A stretch of 38,893 nucleotides of DNA from the NCBI GenBank assembly GCA_015680685.1, contig MNCI01029592.1:384633-423525 (forward strand). Reading direction: 5' to 3'. Below, in pieces: positions 1 to 10,949 of the stretch. The notes below the pieces were generated by a model, which was not told the DNA's origin, did no database searches, and was given only the letters and a program-made list of their open reading frames with translations. This DNA is from Gnetum montanum. Lineage: Eukaryota; Streptophyta; Gnetopsida; Gnetales; Gnetaceae. Position numbers and translations under genes: made by a program. Position 1 is the first letter of the stretch, and each line of letters starts with the position of its first letter.

Positions 1-374
1 TTACGTGTGGTGATCCCAGTAATGATTAGCGTTTGGTAAGCCACAGTTGCATAGTTCAGGGTGTGTCTGGTAAGTGGGAACGGATGCTGACGCTAGTTAA
101 TTTAGACTTAGGACATTAGTTAGAGTTAGTTAGTTTCTCAACCCTTTCCCCTAATAGCATAGAAGATAAACCGAAAAATACCAAAAAAATCACATACCTC
201 AGACTTGCTTAACCATACACCGTGACACTTACAGGCAAGCCTGGGAAGACAACAAACGATTAACCCCAAGTGTTTCTTGTGGCGTTAAGGCATTTAGTCT
301 GCGGAGTTCGACCGGATCACGCGTGCACGCTCGTATTCGTATGGTTGAGTGTAGGGGTACCTCGCCACTCATCA
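1..374 (+). mobile_element. 3' part of an Athila/Tat-type LTR, cut by the window edge
   Basis: This stretch ends in ACTCATCA and matches the R/U5 part of the LTRs at 16028-16917 and 18163-18928, including the shared run from the GGAGTTCGACCGGATC-like block to the GTATGGTTGAGTGTAGGGG-like block. It keeps more CpG sites than the other copies, for example around 300-340, so it may be the youngest LTR here. No PBS follows it; instead the DNA after 374 is the 3' interior of another element. It is therefore more likely a solo or 3' LTR inserted there, or one side of a large internal deletion, than a normal 5' LTR. The left end is outside the window. Confidence 0.75.
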
Positions 375-636
375 CATGACCCCAGGACAAAAGAAGAAAA
401 ACTTCAGGTTCTCTTAAATAGATATCAATTCCAAAAGCCTAATGACAAAGGGAAGAAGTTAATGGAGGAGCCTCCACCACTAGGAACATAGAAGCTACAT
501 TGAGCCACAATGCAACATTCAGAGCCATTTATATAGTTAGTTATGTCAAGTTTGAGTCTACCTCCCAACTTTGTAAGGGATTCTACCCTTATTTTGTTTT
601 AACTCGAGGACGAGTTTCTAGTCATTCATGGGGGTA
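375..636 (+). mobile_element. 3' internal remnant and polypurine tract of element B
   Basis: This is the last internal stretch of a gypsy element before its 3' LTR. The block CTCGAGGACGAGTTT near 603-617, followed by a G-run (CATGGGGGTA, 627-636) next to the LTR start, matches the same arrangement in reverse complement at 8667-8700 in element C and at 34743-34790 in element G. The G-run is the polypurine tract that primes plus-strand DNA synthesis. About 40 codons near 375-490 stay open (MEEPPPLG-like end) but resemble nothing known to me. Confidence 0.7.
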
Positions 637-735
637 TGATAAAATCAATTTTTTTGCAAGTACAATATCATATTTATGATATCGTAGCTCATGGTATGTC
701 ATTGTTGATGCAATGTCTCAGAAGCTATGCAACCC

Positions 736-743
736 TATAAATA
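736..743 (+). promoter_or_regulatory. LTR TATA box (element B)
   Basis: TATAAATA lies about 100 bp into the LTR. The LTRs of C, G and H have the same motif about 100-150 bp from their own starts, so this is probably the U3 promoter of the family. Activity is not expected in such decayed DNA. Confidence 0.5.
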
Positions 744-1101
744 CTAACACTTGGGTGCACAAGTAATAACAATTTTTGTTCCATCCTTAGCTAGATCTTG
801 AAATTTTTTTCATAGTTAGTGATAGAGAGTGAATGCCTATAGTGTGATATTTAGTAGTTGTTCAGTGTCTTTATTCAAGTGGATTGTACTTGGACACGAT
901 TCATGTTCAACAATAAAGATCAAGATTACTCTCCATCATTGCAACATTCCCTTAATTCTTTTGTTTTACTTAGCATAATTTTTCTATTTACTTTAGCTTA
1001 ATACTTATAATTCCAAGGTACTTTAATTTCTAGATGAATGAGTACGAATGGTTTCAAAAATTTTAGTGTGATTGTTTGGTAACCCAATAGTGGTTTCACT
1101 T

Positions 1102-1121
1102 GATTCACTCAATAGTGAATC
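1102..1121 (+). repeat. Perfect 8-bp stem, 4-nt loop hairpin in LTR U5
   Basis: GATTCACT, loop CAAT, AGTGAATC form a perfect inverted repeat. It lies between the two TTGGTAAYCC motifs of the LTR. The equivalent place in element H (about 16509-16582) is bracketed by GACTAC / GTAGTC, so base-pairing potential there may be a family feature. Confidence 0.55.
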
Positions 1122-1489
1122 CACTTGGTAATCCTAATAATAATTGCATAATCCTAAGATGTGACTGGCAAGCCAGGACCATATAAGCATCACTATAGGC
1201 TAGAATAGATTTATATTTCCATTGTTACTTAGACTTAGATTCTAATCTCACTTTCATTATGATTACAACTAGGAGCACTAAGAGCCTAACAACATCGACA
1301 TATCTTATGCCTCACTATGAGTTAAACCATTTACTTGAACTTCACTAACTCAAAGTGGGAAGACAAAGATCACAAACTTATTATCAACTCCTAGCATACT
1401 TACATTGTCCATCCACATATTACAATTTTGTCATGCATAAACGCTTGTGACTGGTATGGTAGAGTGTTGGGTTACCTCACTACTCATCA

Positions 1490-2209
1490 AATATGTATTC
1501 AAATTTTAAATAATTCTAGCAGTCAAGATTTAAAATATTTTTAGTGGTTATCATCTTGGTACCTTTGTTCTATTTATGATGAGGCTAACTATTTATTTGA
1601 TGTCATAGTTCTTGAATGCATATTTTTATCGTGCCTCCAAGTAGTATGCGTATGCTTGAAACCCCTTGGAATTGAATTTGTGACTCATAGGCAACAAATT
1701 ACATATTCTAACCGAGGAATGCTTCACTATTCAATATGTTCAAAGGTGTCTTTATTTTTAATGGAAGTTGATTTTTGAGTTCAGTTTTGATTCTCAATTT
1801 TTATAATTTAGTAGTACCCATTTAAACTTGGAGTGTCTAAATCAAGAATCTTCCTACTAAGCTTTATAACTTAGTCTTTATATATTTTAAATGTCACCTC
1901 TACAATAATCCCTCTCTAGAATAGATTTATATAACTAATTTGTTTTAAGCAACAATGAGGTCTTAACCTAGTGGTAAGATTCTTTATTAGCTAAATTATA
2001 AAGCTACAAAGTTGATTTTAATAGATAATGTTGAGTTATAAAATTGTAATCGGAGTATATATCTCCATAAATTCAATTATAATAAGCAATCCTAAATTAT
2101 AAAGTTATAATTTTACCATTCATCTTGAAACCTCAATTTAGAATCTCATAAATTTCTGCACCATTTGCCCTCGAAAATCAATTAACAGGAACGTGTTTTT
2201 ACCCTTGAA
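1490..2209. other. AT-rich DNA without a recognisable gene
   Basis: No ORF with family resemblance was seen on either strand. The phrase around 1960-1980 (GGTCTTAACCTAGTGGTAAGA) looks like a tRNA-type A box, but no B box at proper spacing supports a SINE. This is probably old repeat DNA. Confidence 0.5.
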
Positions 2210-2640
2210 AAGATATTAACGAGAACATGTTGCCAGCGTCCACGTAACCTCTGAAAGGGACTAACAACATGATGTTGGGGATCGTGCACGTAACTGCGTT
2301 CTTCATAATAATGCTGCTGCTATTGCTATGCACTTGTGCGTGAGTGCGTGGTTGCTTGCTTAACACGCCAACACCACGCAGTGACGCTCCGTTCCGTAGA
2401 ATTGGGGAGGAGGAGCAGAAGAAGAAGCAGCAGCTGCAGCTTTAGGCGGAGAAGCAGATGGATCTGAAGGGGCTTTTGACCTACATTTGCAGCCGGTCAG
2501 CATATCAGACGGCGTTGTGTTGCGGAGGCATGGATCTGCTCGACTCTCAGCGTCTGCTGCGCTTCCAACGCGCGTGGAGTGACCCTCTGTTGGTTCGCAC
2601 CACCCGTTTCCCAGTCTTCATCCTCCTTGGCAGGGTTTGA
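2210..2640 (+). other. GC- and CpG-rich island, possible 5' region of a host gene or captured exon
   Basis: Base composition changes abruptly here. The island is close to half G+C and rich in CpG (for example CAACGCGCGTGG near 2567), while the flanks are AT-rich and CpG-poor. It has a purine/CAG-type run (about 2408-2440) like many plant 5' UTRs or N-terminal coding stretches, followed by an ATG ORF. The right edge lies about 60 bp from a minus-strand LINE relic. It could be the start of a truncated host gene, a captured gene fragment or a CpG-rich repeat. Retained CpG argues for recent arrival or low methylation. Confidence 0.45.
2458..2640 (+). CDS. Hypothetical 60-residue ORF in the CpG-rich island
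   Basis: The ORF starts MDLKGLLTYIC and ends FPVFILLGRV before TGA. I do not recognise it. The first ATG follows a purine-rich leader, in keeping with a 5' UTR. The product would be slightly basic with hydrophobic patches, but has no clear signal peptide or membrane helix. No convincing splice donor was found; a weak AGG/GTTTGA sits at about 2631-2640. It may be the first exon of a broken gene, a chance ORF in GC-rich DNA, or, read on the other strand, a Pro/Ala/Ser-rich stretch. Coding status is unproven. Confidence 0.25.
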   Translation: MDLKGLLTYICSRSAYQTALCCGGMDLLDSQRLLRFQRAWSDPLLVRTTRFPVFILLGRV

Positions 2641-2699
2641 TCCATGAAATTTGGCTCCTTCTTCTTGGCCTCTATGTAATCAACGTTCACCAGGAAGGC

Positions 2700-4380
2700 C
2701 TCTATATAATAAAAACTAAACAAAAAACCAAGTTTCCATAAGTTCTTGATATCTAATAATTTTTCAATATTTTGAGCTTTTCATCTATGATTAAGGATTT
2801 CTAAAGAAGCAATATCTCTATCAACCCACTACTAATCTTTTGCTGTAGAGAAATGTTTATTTTTAATATTATAAGGCCAAATCCAATTATTCCAGAAGAT
2901 CTCAAGAAAACTACCAAACACCTATCACAAAGAGTTTGAAAAGAGGCCTTATGTATATTATTTAAATTGAATTTAGCGTAAATACTTCCCATTGTAATGG
3001 TACAAGATGGGTTGTATTAGAGAAAAAACATACAATAAAAATAATTATTTTATAATTAAATTTAATCTTTTTTAAAGTAAAAATCATAAGTAACTAAAGT
3101 ACTAGTATTTCCACAACAAGGTGCCTACAAGACAAACATCCTTTTAATGGAATCCTATGAATATTGGAAGGATGTCATTGCAAATAAGAATTGATCTATT
3201 ACCAAGCTATCCAAATGTGTTGAAGCATAACTAAAGAATAAGTGATCTTACCCAAAGACTTAATACTCATCCTACCAAAGTAGATCTAGGTAGGGTAGTG
3301 GATGAGTGAAATCCTAACCTCTTTCAAGTGGTTGCAACAAGGCTTTAACCTAGGTCTTACAACTTGAGAAGCAAGCATAACTAATTTTTCAATTTTAATT
3401 TTGATAGAAGTAATAACCTAATTTTTCCATCAAGTATTAAACCAAATTCTTGAATTAGCTAGAAAAAAATATTTAATTTTTTGTTTAATAAGTAATTTCT
3501 AACTTTCATCATCTTGCAAAACTCTTAATATCCATTTGGTAGGAAACAATATTCCTTGACGATAAGTTGAAGGAAAACCTAAACCACTAAATTTTTTGTC
3601 AAGAATACAAAATTCTTAATTAAATTGAGGAAAGTAATAAAGAGCATCATTATGTTTCCTAAAACAAGCATCAAATAAGCTAATTTAACCACTCAAATGA
3701 TCTCTTAGAAGGAGCCATAAATGGAGACTAATAAACATGAGTAAATTAAAAAATTCTAAAAGCAACAATAAATTTTCCTACTAAAGATAACAATTTGCTA
3801 ATCCACTTACTAATTTTCTGATGAACTTTATGAAGAACTTTCTTCCAAAAATAACTAGTACAAGCTAAGAACCAAAAAGGCGTATGTAGCAAAGTTGCAA
3901 ACTCAAAAGGCTGCCCTAGCTCCAAGGAAAATTAGAAAACTCAAAAGGAATATTGCCAAGCTTAGATCTCATCCCATGAGTTTTTTTTTCAAGTATTATT
4001 AGAACTAGAGGCTTCGCAATAAACTTGGATACAATAAAGGATAGTATTTAAGTTATCTTTAGTTACTCTTAATAATAGAAAACTATCATTTGCAAAGTGG
4101 TTATTAGTAATTTGACACTAAACATTATAAAGAGATAAACCTTTAATATTGTCTTGAAAGAGATAATGCTTAAAATATAACTAAAAGCTTTCGCAACAAA
4201 AAAAAAAGAGAAAGAGCAAGAGGACAACCTTTTCTAACTAATCTTTAAAGAGTAATAACATAAGAACAACTCTTGTTAATGCATATCTTGGAACAAGCAG
4301 AGGAAAATAACATTCTAACATCAAATATAAAAGAAGAATCCATCTCTAACATTTGTAATATAATGTGACATCCTATTTCT
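2700..4380 (-). pseudogene. L1-type LINE reverse transcriptase relic
   Basis: Read on the minus strand with frame changes, this shows ordered landmarks of a plant non-LTR retrotransposon reverse transcriptase. There is a GCPL-like segment near 4215-4230 and an FADD-box relic near 4090-4110 that reads FANDSFLLLRVTKDNL, with the first catalytic Asp replaced by Asn. PFEFSNFPW follows near 3920-3950, then a WISKLLSLVGKFI-like segment near 3780-3830 that corresponds to the conserved LSxAGKxxLI block, and finally KFSGLGFP near 3570-3590. Many stops and frameshifts interrupt it. The endonuclease part and a clear 3' tail were not found. Confidence 0.7.
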
Positions 4381-5339
4381 AGATGTCATGGAAAATGTCA
4401 AATATACATAACATTCAAGACTAGACATAATGATTACAATACAGAAAATACAAAAGAAAATGAAAGAGAAACTTTATTAATGTAGAAATAATATGTCTAA
4501 GTCATGTTCTAAGGATTCCTTAGGATTATCTTCCTTTAGCATCTATCCCTTAGAGGTAATCCAACACTACTACCATGATTAGACGTATATCTAGCTAGAA
4601 GGAATGGCTATCCACTTTCTTGTACCACTTTGCCAAGCACTTATTATTTGCCTTACCAACTTCGAAACTCCTTAATGGCATAATGTCTAATTTCTAGGCA
4701 TAAATACCTTTAATCAAACCTCCAAAGGCTACCTCAAGAGACGTGTCTGTTATTATAACATGCCCTTTCAAGCTTTATTACAACTCAACCTTTTGGATCT
4801 TATTATAATAATTACATCATTTGTTACAAAGCAACACTATCTTTGTTATGGAATGACTCCATTTGGAAATGCAAACATGAAAAACTACCATCTTAGCTTT
4901 CATTCATCCTCAAATGAATCTACATTAATAGTCTTTGTCCATGAAGCTATGCTCTAATTTTTTCTTTTGAATGAGGTTGAATATTTTAAAGCTCTCCTAC
5001 TTATTCTGCAAATAAAAACATAATAAAAAATATCCGAGAAAAATAAATCTCATCATGTCAATAACTTACCTCAATCTCTAGGTTATAATAAGAGGTGAAT
5101 TAAATGTCTACAAACCACCAATCACCAGTCCTAACCAAAGTACACTATGTACATCTTATTTCTCTAGTTATCCAAGTGAAGGTAGAGAAAATTCTTTTAT
5201 CACTTATATTACCCCAAATATTTTACTTGCCTAAAATTAAAAATATATAGATTAAAGAAATAACAAAAATAAGAAAACAAGAAATAAAAGTGAAGTTAAA
5301 GAAACTCCTTATTTTTCATCAAACTCAAGGATCAAGGGA
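4381..5339. other. AT-rich DNA without a recognisable gene
   Basis: The one 65-codon plus-strand ORF here (4760-4957) has no family resemblance and no supporting context. The 5' part of the LINE may extend into the left end of this stretch, but I could not see it. Confidence 0.4.
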
Positions 5340-6300
5340 TGTAGTTGTAACTCTACCATAAGGACTATATGCTTTGATGGCCTTATTCAAGATGGCATGG
5401 CTTGATCTTACTTCTCAACTTCTTCCTTAGGAATTAACTCTAGTAGCTTGGTATCTTGAAAGAATTCGATATCATGCCAAATATTATCTAGGGTTTCAAC
5501 AAAGAAGAATGTTGACTTGTCTTTAGCAATCATGATAACGTAATTAGTGAAGTGGGACTTATGATGAATATTATTCATTAGTATCATCTATTCTTGAATT
5601 TGAGGATTCAAATTATCTACTAAGGATTTGAAGTAGGTGTAGTATGCACTGGCTAATGGAATGGTATGATGAACTCATGGAAACATCTTCATCAAATTAG
5701 GTTCCTCTGTTAAAGGTTCTTTCATACTTCCATATTTTAAGAGTTAATGAACATCACTTTTAAATTTCACATTAAAGTTTTCATAGAGGATAAATGTATT
5801 GGTTCGAGACTAGTATAAGTTAGGAATAGCCTATACTTCAAGCTTTTCTTAATTTGATTAACAAAGTAAGATACTTAACAAAGTATGACATCTTGGTATG
5901 TTGCATCAATAATAGCATGTGTGTTTACTAAACATACGTACCATCCTAATGACTACATTTTAAGTACCAGTGTTAAGGCTATGTGGCCTCTCTAGAATCT
6001 TAATCATTCTTCTTTCTTCCCCATGGCACAGAAATTTGGAATTTTAAAAATCATGTCTTTCAATCTCTATTTAAACCTTTGTATTAAATGAAACTTAGCT
6101 TCCTTGTAAAAGATCATGCAATTGTCCATGTTGTGCTTTTTCTTATAGCCTAATCTATATGGCTCAAAAGAAGAACTACGACAAGAACCTTTTTACTTGT
6201 AGATGCTTTTGTATTGCAATTTTTTCAAATTGAGTTAGAATTGGTATAGAAATTCCTATGACAAAACTTCTTATAGACACAAGACATCAACAATCAAATC
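5340..6300 (-). pseudogene. Degenerate coding relic, possibly gag with a zinc-knuckle-like patch
   Basis: The minus strand has long semi-open stretches with few stops per frame. One patch near 6100-6160 reads KKHNMDNCMIFYKEAKF, which resembles the second half of the zinc knuckle (GHxTxxCxxL) in plant Tat-type gag proteins, but the first cysteines are not visible. Downstream, in the same direction, are phrases such as TNYVIMIAKDKSTFFFVET (near 5510-5570). No protease or RT motif follows. The retroelement origin is inferred from this weak patch alone. Confidence 0.25.
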
Positions 6301-6879
6301 TTATAATTTTGCAAGGATGTGTTAATATCAATATTAGTGCTAGTCCAAGGCCTAATATGGACATAGGGGATGTTGTATTTCATTAGTTAGAGACCTTACA
6401 AGTACATTGTACATTGTTTCTTTTAAACTTAAATTTATCCTGATGCATTTCTTATTATAAATATCATGTCTTGTTGGAATAAGATTATGATTCTTTAGGA
6501 TAATTGATCTCTACCAAATGGTCTAATTACTCACTAGATTGATATAAATATTCTTTGCATTTATAGTATGCCAACTAATTCTCTAGCTGATTGCTTCATT
6601 AGGTTGGTAATGGTTTGACTACATTTCCTCATCTCTTAATGATCCTTCTACCCCCTTAAGACATTAACTTCAATATTATAACTAATAATCAACTACAAGT
6701 TAGAGACCTACATCTAACTTTATATATAACTTAATTACCTAATTCTAAGGCTTGGGATAACTAAAAAGGATCAAACTGTTAGTCATAACCATTAAATTAT
6801 TAAACCTAGTTAGTTTATTTAGGTTATGGGCATTCTAAGAAGTGATTTAAACTATCATCTAATTCTTGGCTTTCCAAAT
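6301..6879. other. AT-rich DNA without a recognisable gene
   Basis: Neither strand shows an ORF or motif that can be supported. It lies between two weak gag-like relics on opposite strands and is probably decayed repeat. Confidence 0.4.
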
Positions 6880-6939
6880 GATCAATTTAACATCATCATT
6901 AGATTTAAAAAGTGAAAAATGTTAGAAACAACTATTTAT

Positions 6940-7200
6940 ATAGTAAGAATGGACATTGAATGTCTATGTTATGCTAAATTCATGAATATGTTAAAGAATA
7001 GTTTAAGGGAGGAAATTCAATGCTACCTTTTGTAATCTCATTTATCAAATTTGACTTTGCCATTACATCTTAGAGGCTAATATATACTAGAAATAACTAT
7101 TTGTTCACTAGAAAAGGCTTTTGAAATCAAAAGTTACAAGTTTTCAAAGTATTAAAATTTGGACATGAATTTTAAGAATTTTCAAGAGAATCATAAGAGG
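6940..7200 (+). pseudogene. Short gypsy-type gag fragment
   Basis: On the plus strand, LKNSLREEIQCYLL near 6990-7035 and ITICSLEKAFEIKSYKF near 7090-7145 resemble the gypsy gag segment of type FLxGLRPEIQ...LxEALxxALxxE that precedes the zinc knuckle. Several stops interrupt it and no knuckle or pol follows. The retroelement class is inferred from this short resemblance. Confidence 0.35.
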
Positions 7201-7398
7201 TCACCTATCTCAGTACTACTCCAAAACTAGTGCAATTAATTATAAATTTTTTAATGATGTTTCTACTAAATCACTAATTTGACCTAGTTGGTCAAATTTG
7301 ACCATAACTTAAAATTTGAATCTTAGTTTTGAATTTTAATTTTCAAAATTCAAAATTTGTTCAACTTGGACAGTGTAGACCTTTGATGTTTATGGTTT

Positions 7399-7488
7399 CT
7401 AGGGAAGGTAGGAACTTGTGATCTCATTAGTGTTCACAAGTGCTAGGGAAGGTATGGATCATCAATCCTCTTAGTGTTTGCAAACACT
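7399..7488 (+). repeat. Two tandem ~44-bp units, second with a perfect 16-bp palindrome
   Basis: CTAGGGAAGGTA opens both units (7399 and 7443), and each ends in a TTAGTGTT...CA-type phrase. The second unit contains AGTGTTTGCAAACACT (7473-7488), a perfect palindrome; the first has a decayed version. A third partial GAAGG-containing phrase follows near 7507. Confidence 0.55.
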
Positions 7489-7782
7489 ATAGGTTTGTAC
7501 CTTCAAAGAAGGTGGTGGATCTCATAGGATCAAGGGTATTGGTTTGCTAGTGATTCATACATGATAGGCAAGGTGACATAGGTGGTTAATAGAGGTAGCA
7601 CAAGTTGATGGTAGAGGTTGTAGCTTCAACAATGCAAAGGACACAAGGGGTAGTGACTTGCAACTAGTGTAGCATAGTGGATGATGAATAACAAAAGATG
7701 TGTGAGATGATGAATGAAGCAAAATAGTAGAGGATGATGTAGCAAATCAAGAACAACATGTGATAGGGTAGAGGATACTAGT
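7489..7782. other. Host-side flank of element C
   Basis: G-rich, purine-biased DNA with repeated GATGATG, GTAG and ACAAG words but no gene. It continues across element C at 14254 (GGATGGTGATGG), which is what a clean insertion into this tract would give. Confidence 0.5.
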
Positions 7783-8666
7783 TGATGAGTAGCAGTTACT
7801 CCTATGCCTAATCATACGAACCACAAGCATTCATGCATGATCTAGTTGAATTTCATGGATGGGACTAGTTGTGGCATCTAGATCATTATGCCTTGATCAC
7901 AGTTCAATGTCTTCCCACTTGGACTAGTGGTAGCTTTTTCATGTATGGTTTAGTCCAAGGTGAGGCATATGATGGTTGATGTTGTTTTGGCTTTATGCTA
8001 CTCCTAATGATAATAGAGAAATCAATTATTTAATCTAATTAATGATAGAAAGATAAAGTCTAAACTAGCATACGAGTGATGAGTATCCATTCCCAGCTTG
8101 TTGTGTATGTCCTAAATCCACATATCCACTATTGGGATTACCAAGCACTAAACTGTTAGGTGAACTAAGTAGTAATGTTGCTAGGATTACCAAGCAAATA
8201 TGTGCTTACACTCAAAATTGGTTGCACTCATTTCACTAATTAATTAACTTGCATGAAATGTAGATATTAACTAAGTACATGAAAAGTAAATTTCATCAAA
8301 AATAAATTTAATCTAAGTCAAAGTGCTACAATGAATAAGAATCAATCTTGATATTATTGTCATTCATGGAATGTGTCCACGTACACTGCCACTTGAATAA
8401 GATGCTATACAATTGACTCAAATCCACACTAAGGGCACTCATTGAGTATTCTCTAAGACTACAGAATAAAACTACAAGAGTTTAGCTACTCTATTAACAA
8501 AAGAATTAAATGGTTATGCTTCCAAGTGTTGTATTTATAAGCAGACATGCAACCCATGATATTGAATATCTAATAATGTAGCACATGCTATGATATTAGG
8601 GCTAAGATATCATATCCATAATATTCAATACCCAATATCTTAGCCTACAAAAAACATGATTTATCA
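7783..8666 (-). repeat. 3' LTR of element C
   Basis: 884 bp. On the minus strand it begins TGATAAATCATG right after the polypurine tract and ends ACTCATCA. The TATA box on the minus strand is at 8532-8539. It aligns along its whole length with 13378-14248. Confidence 0.92.
8532..8539 (-). promoter_or_regulatory. LTR TATA box (element C, 3' LTR)
   Basis: TATAAATA on the minus strand, about 130 bp from the LTR start. The partner in the 5' LTR is at 14128-14135. Confidence 0.5.
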
Positions 8667-8674
8667 TACCCCCT
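8667..8674 (-). other. Polypurine tract of element C
   Basis: AGGGGGTA on the minus strand directly abuts the 3' LTR, preceded by the CTCGAGGATGAGTTT block near 8686-8700. It primes second-strand synthesis in LTR retroelements. Elements B and G have the same arrangement. Confidence 0.8.
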
Positions 8675-8699
8675 GACTGAATGAAAACTCATCCTCGAG

Positions 8700-10949
8700 T
8701 GAAGAAAAAGAGGAATAAGTAACAAAATTTGGGAAGGTATGGGATTATTAACTAACTCTAACTATTAACTAACTCTGAGTGCCACATTATAAAATTTTAC
8801 TCGAGTGGATGAAAACAAAATAACAAAGTAACAAAAAGATTGGACAAACATTGAAGATTATAAAATTTGCAAAGGTCTTCAAAAATCCACTGAAGATGAT
8901 TTTTCTTGTTGCCACTAGCAGTGGCAAACTTCCAACCTTGATTTTTATATTGATGCTTTTATGGTTATGCAAAAAATTATTTAAGGATGGGCTAAAATTT
9001 CTTCTCATCCTCCCATGGATCTAACAAACATGTGATATTTGAGTTGTAATCCTATATGCGCTACAATTTGTCAATGGACATATCCTCTGTTGTCCCTCTC
9101 TTGGCTTTGTTTTTGTGCCTAGAAAAAGACCTTCCTTAGGAATTTCTTTTAGCATCACCTACAACCACCAAAGGATCAACATTAGTTTTTGTAAATTTTC
9201 CTTAATAATTAACCCTTTTAGGATCACTTAATTTGCATTTAAGCACAAGGTGATGATAGTGTACTATGCCCAAGGCTATGAGGTAACTAACATCATCAAG
9301 CTATTCATATTATTTTTATCAATTACTATTAGTTACCATGATGTTTGAAAATAGGATGTTGGAAAAGTTTCAAAGCAAACATCCCTAGCTCCCATGACTA
9401 ATGAGCGTAACTTCAGAAGTATGCAAGTTTTCAAAAAATTGAAATCAAAGGTTTGATTTAGAAGATGGCCAAGAAATATTAATGGATATGGAAATAGAAA
9501 AGTAGGAAAAATTAATGAAAAGGATAAGAAGTAGTCCCAAAATTATGCATAAATTTAGAGAAACTATCACTAATGTTTTAGAAGCTATGAAGGTTAGTTC
9601 AAAGCCATGATCAATAAAAGTTATGCAAGTGGGTCCTCCCCAAAGGAAGCTCTTGCCATGATGCCCTTGTATAACCACTTCTATAGATGTTCATGGGCAC
9701 CTGAGAAGTTAAATGTAGACCATGTCTTTGTTCCAAAAAAAACACAATTGCCATGGTTGGGATGTTGCACTATACTAAAAAAACTAAAATACACATAATT
9801 TCATGCAGTAGTGAGGTGAATAATGGAATGAGAAGGGATTGTAGAGATCGGGATGTAAGGTGCTTTACCATGTCCACACTAGGTTCTTATGGTAAATGTG
9901 ATTAAATGATCATCATACCTATCTGTCCAAGTTCAGACCAAGTCCATACCATAAACAATAACCTCGCATTGATGTGTTCCTTCCTATCAACCACCATGAG
10001 TCCACAACCACCTCAAAGAATAATCATCACTCCAAAAAAAAAGAAGAAAAGAGAAGAAGGAAGGAAGGGCCTTAGTTAAAGGGGCATCTTTAGGCATGGG
10101 TAACATGTCTTTCCAACCCCATCACTAGTGGTTGTAGCCCACTATTATGTCTACAAGGTGTGCTTTAAATTTTAATTATTAATTTTTTTGGGTTTTATAT
10201 TTTTATGATTTTAGATGGAAACCACACTATGCAAAAACATAGCTTCCTTTTTATTGGTTGATGGAGGAGTGATGATATGGTCCTTAAGTAGTCATAAAAT
10301 ACATGAAGGAAGTCAAGAAGAGAATCCAATAAGTCCCCTTGAGATCACACCCTTGCCATTCCCACTTGGTCATTTCCTCTTTCTTCAAGGTTCAATGATC
10401 ATTGATAGAGTTTAGTTTTATGAAAGAATAATTAAATTGGTTTCATGATAAAGACCTTTTGTTCAGAGAACTAGAGGGATGGATGAGGTAGCCTCATTTC
10501 TTTACACAATTAGTTACCCAATCATCTTGATAATATAGCATAAAAACCCAACACATAGCATTGACTTTTGCATCATGACTTGGCAATATTATTAAAAAAA
10601 CATAAAATACATTCATAAAACATAAATAAAATGACTCAAGAAAAGAGAAAACTATAAAGAAAAAAACATTAAGAAATTGAAAACATATGAAGAATCAGAA
10701 AGTTTTTGGAAAAAATAGAAAAATGATAAAAAATATTTGTAAAAAAAAAGGTGAAAAACACTTATTGGTTCTTGATTTAGAATGGGGCATCTCCCCCACA
10801 ACTATGTGTAAAGGCATGATAAGATCTAATAAGTGGAATGGTTGATTCCATGCATCTTTTAAATGGTTTTGCACTATTATTTTCAAGCCACTAGTTGTCT
10901 TTTCGTTTAGTGGCCACTACATTGACTGGTTTTTTCTCAAACACTTGTT
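8700..10949 (-). other. Conserved 3' noncoding block of element C
   Basis: No coding frame is supported here, although a short basic phrase near 9080-9160 (SFSRHKNKAKRG-like) may be a relic of a small downstream ORF. The interest lies in its conservation: it matches element F (32150-33910) over more than 1 kb, including a TTTGGGGAGGACCCACTT landmark (9625-9645, reverse complement of 33358-33378), a CATGGGTAACA-type phrase near 10095-10110 and a GGGG/CCCC hairpin at 10783-10798. Parts also recur in H and G. A role in RNA packaging or replication is inferred only. Confidence 0.65.

Larger units (their letters stand above)
637..1489 (+). mobile_element. 3' LTR of element B (Athila/Tat-type)
   Basis: This 853-bp LTR starts TGATAAAATC directly after the polypurine tract and ends CTACTCATCA. 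Its layout matches the other LTRs in the window: a TATA box about 100 bp in (TATAAATA, 736-743), a poly(A) signal AATAAA at 912-917, the paired TTGGTAACCC / TTGGTAATCC motifs of U5, and the conserved end. It is more diverged in sequence than the H and left-edge LTRs. No pol remains next to it. Confidence 0.8.

Noticed and set aside
270-491. 73-codon plus-strand ORF
   Set aside because: It spans the conserved end of one LTR and the interior of another element, so it is a chance frame across two repeats.
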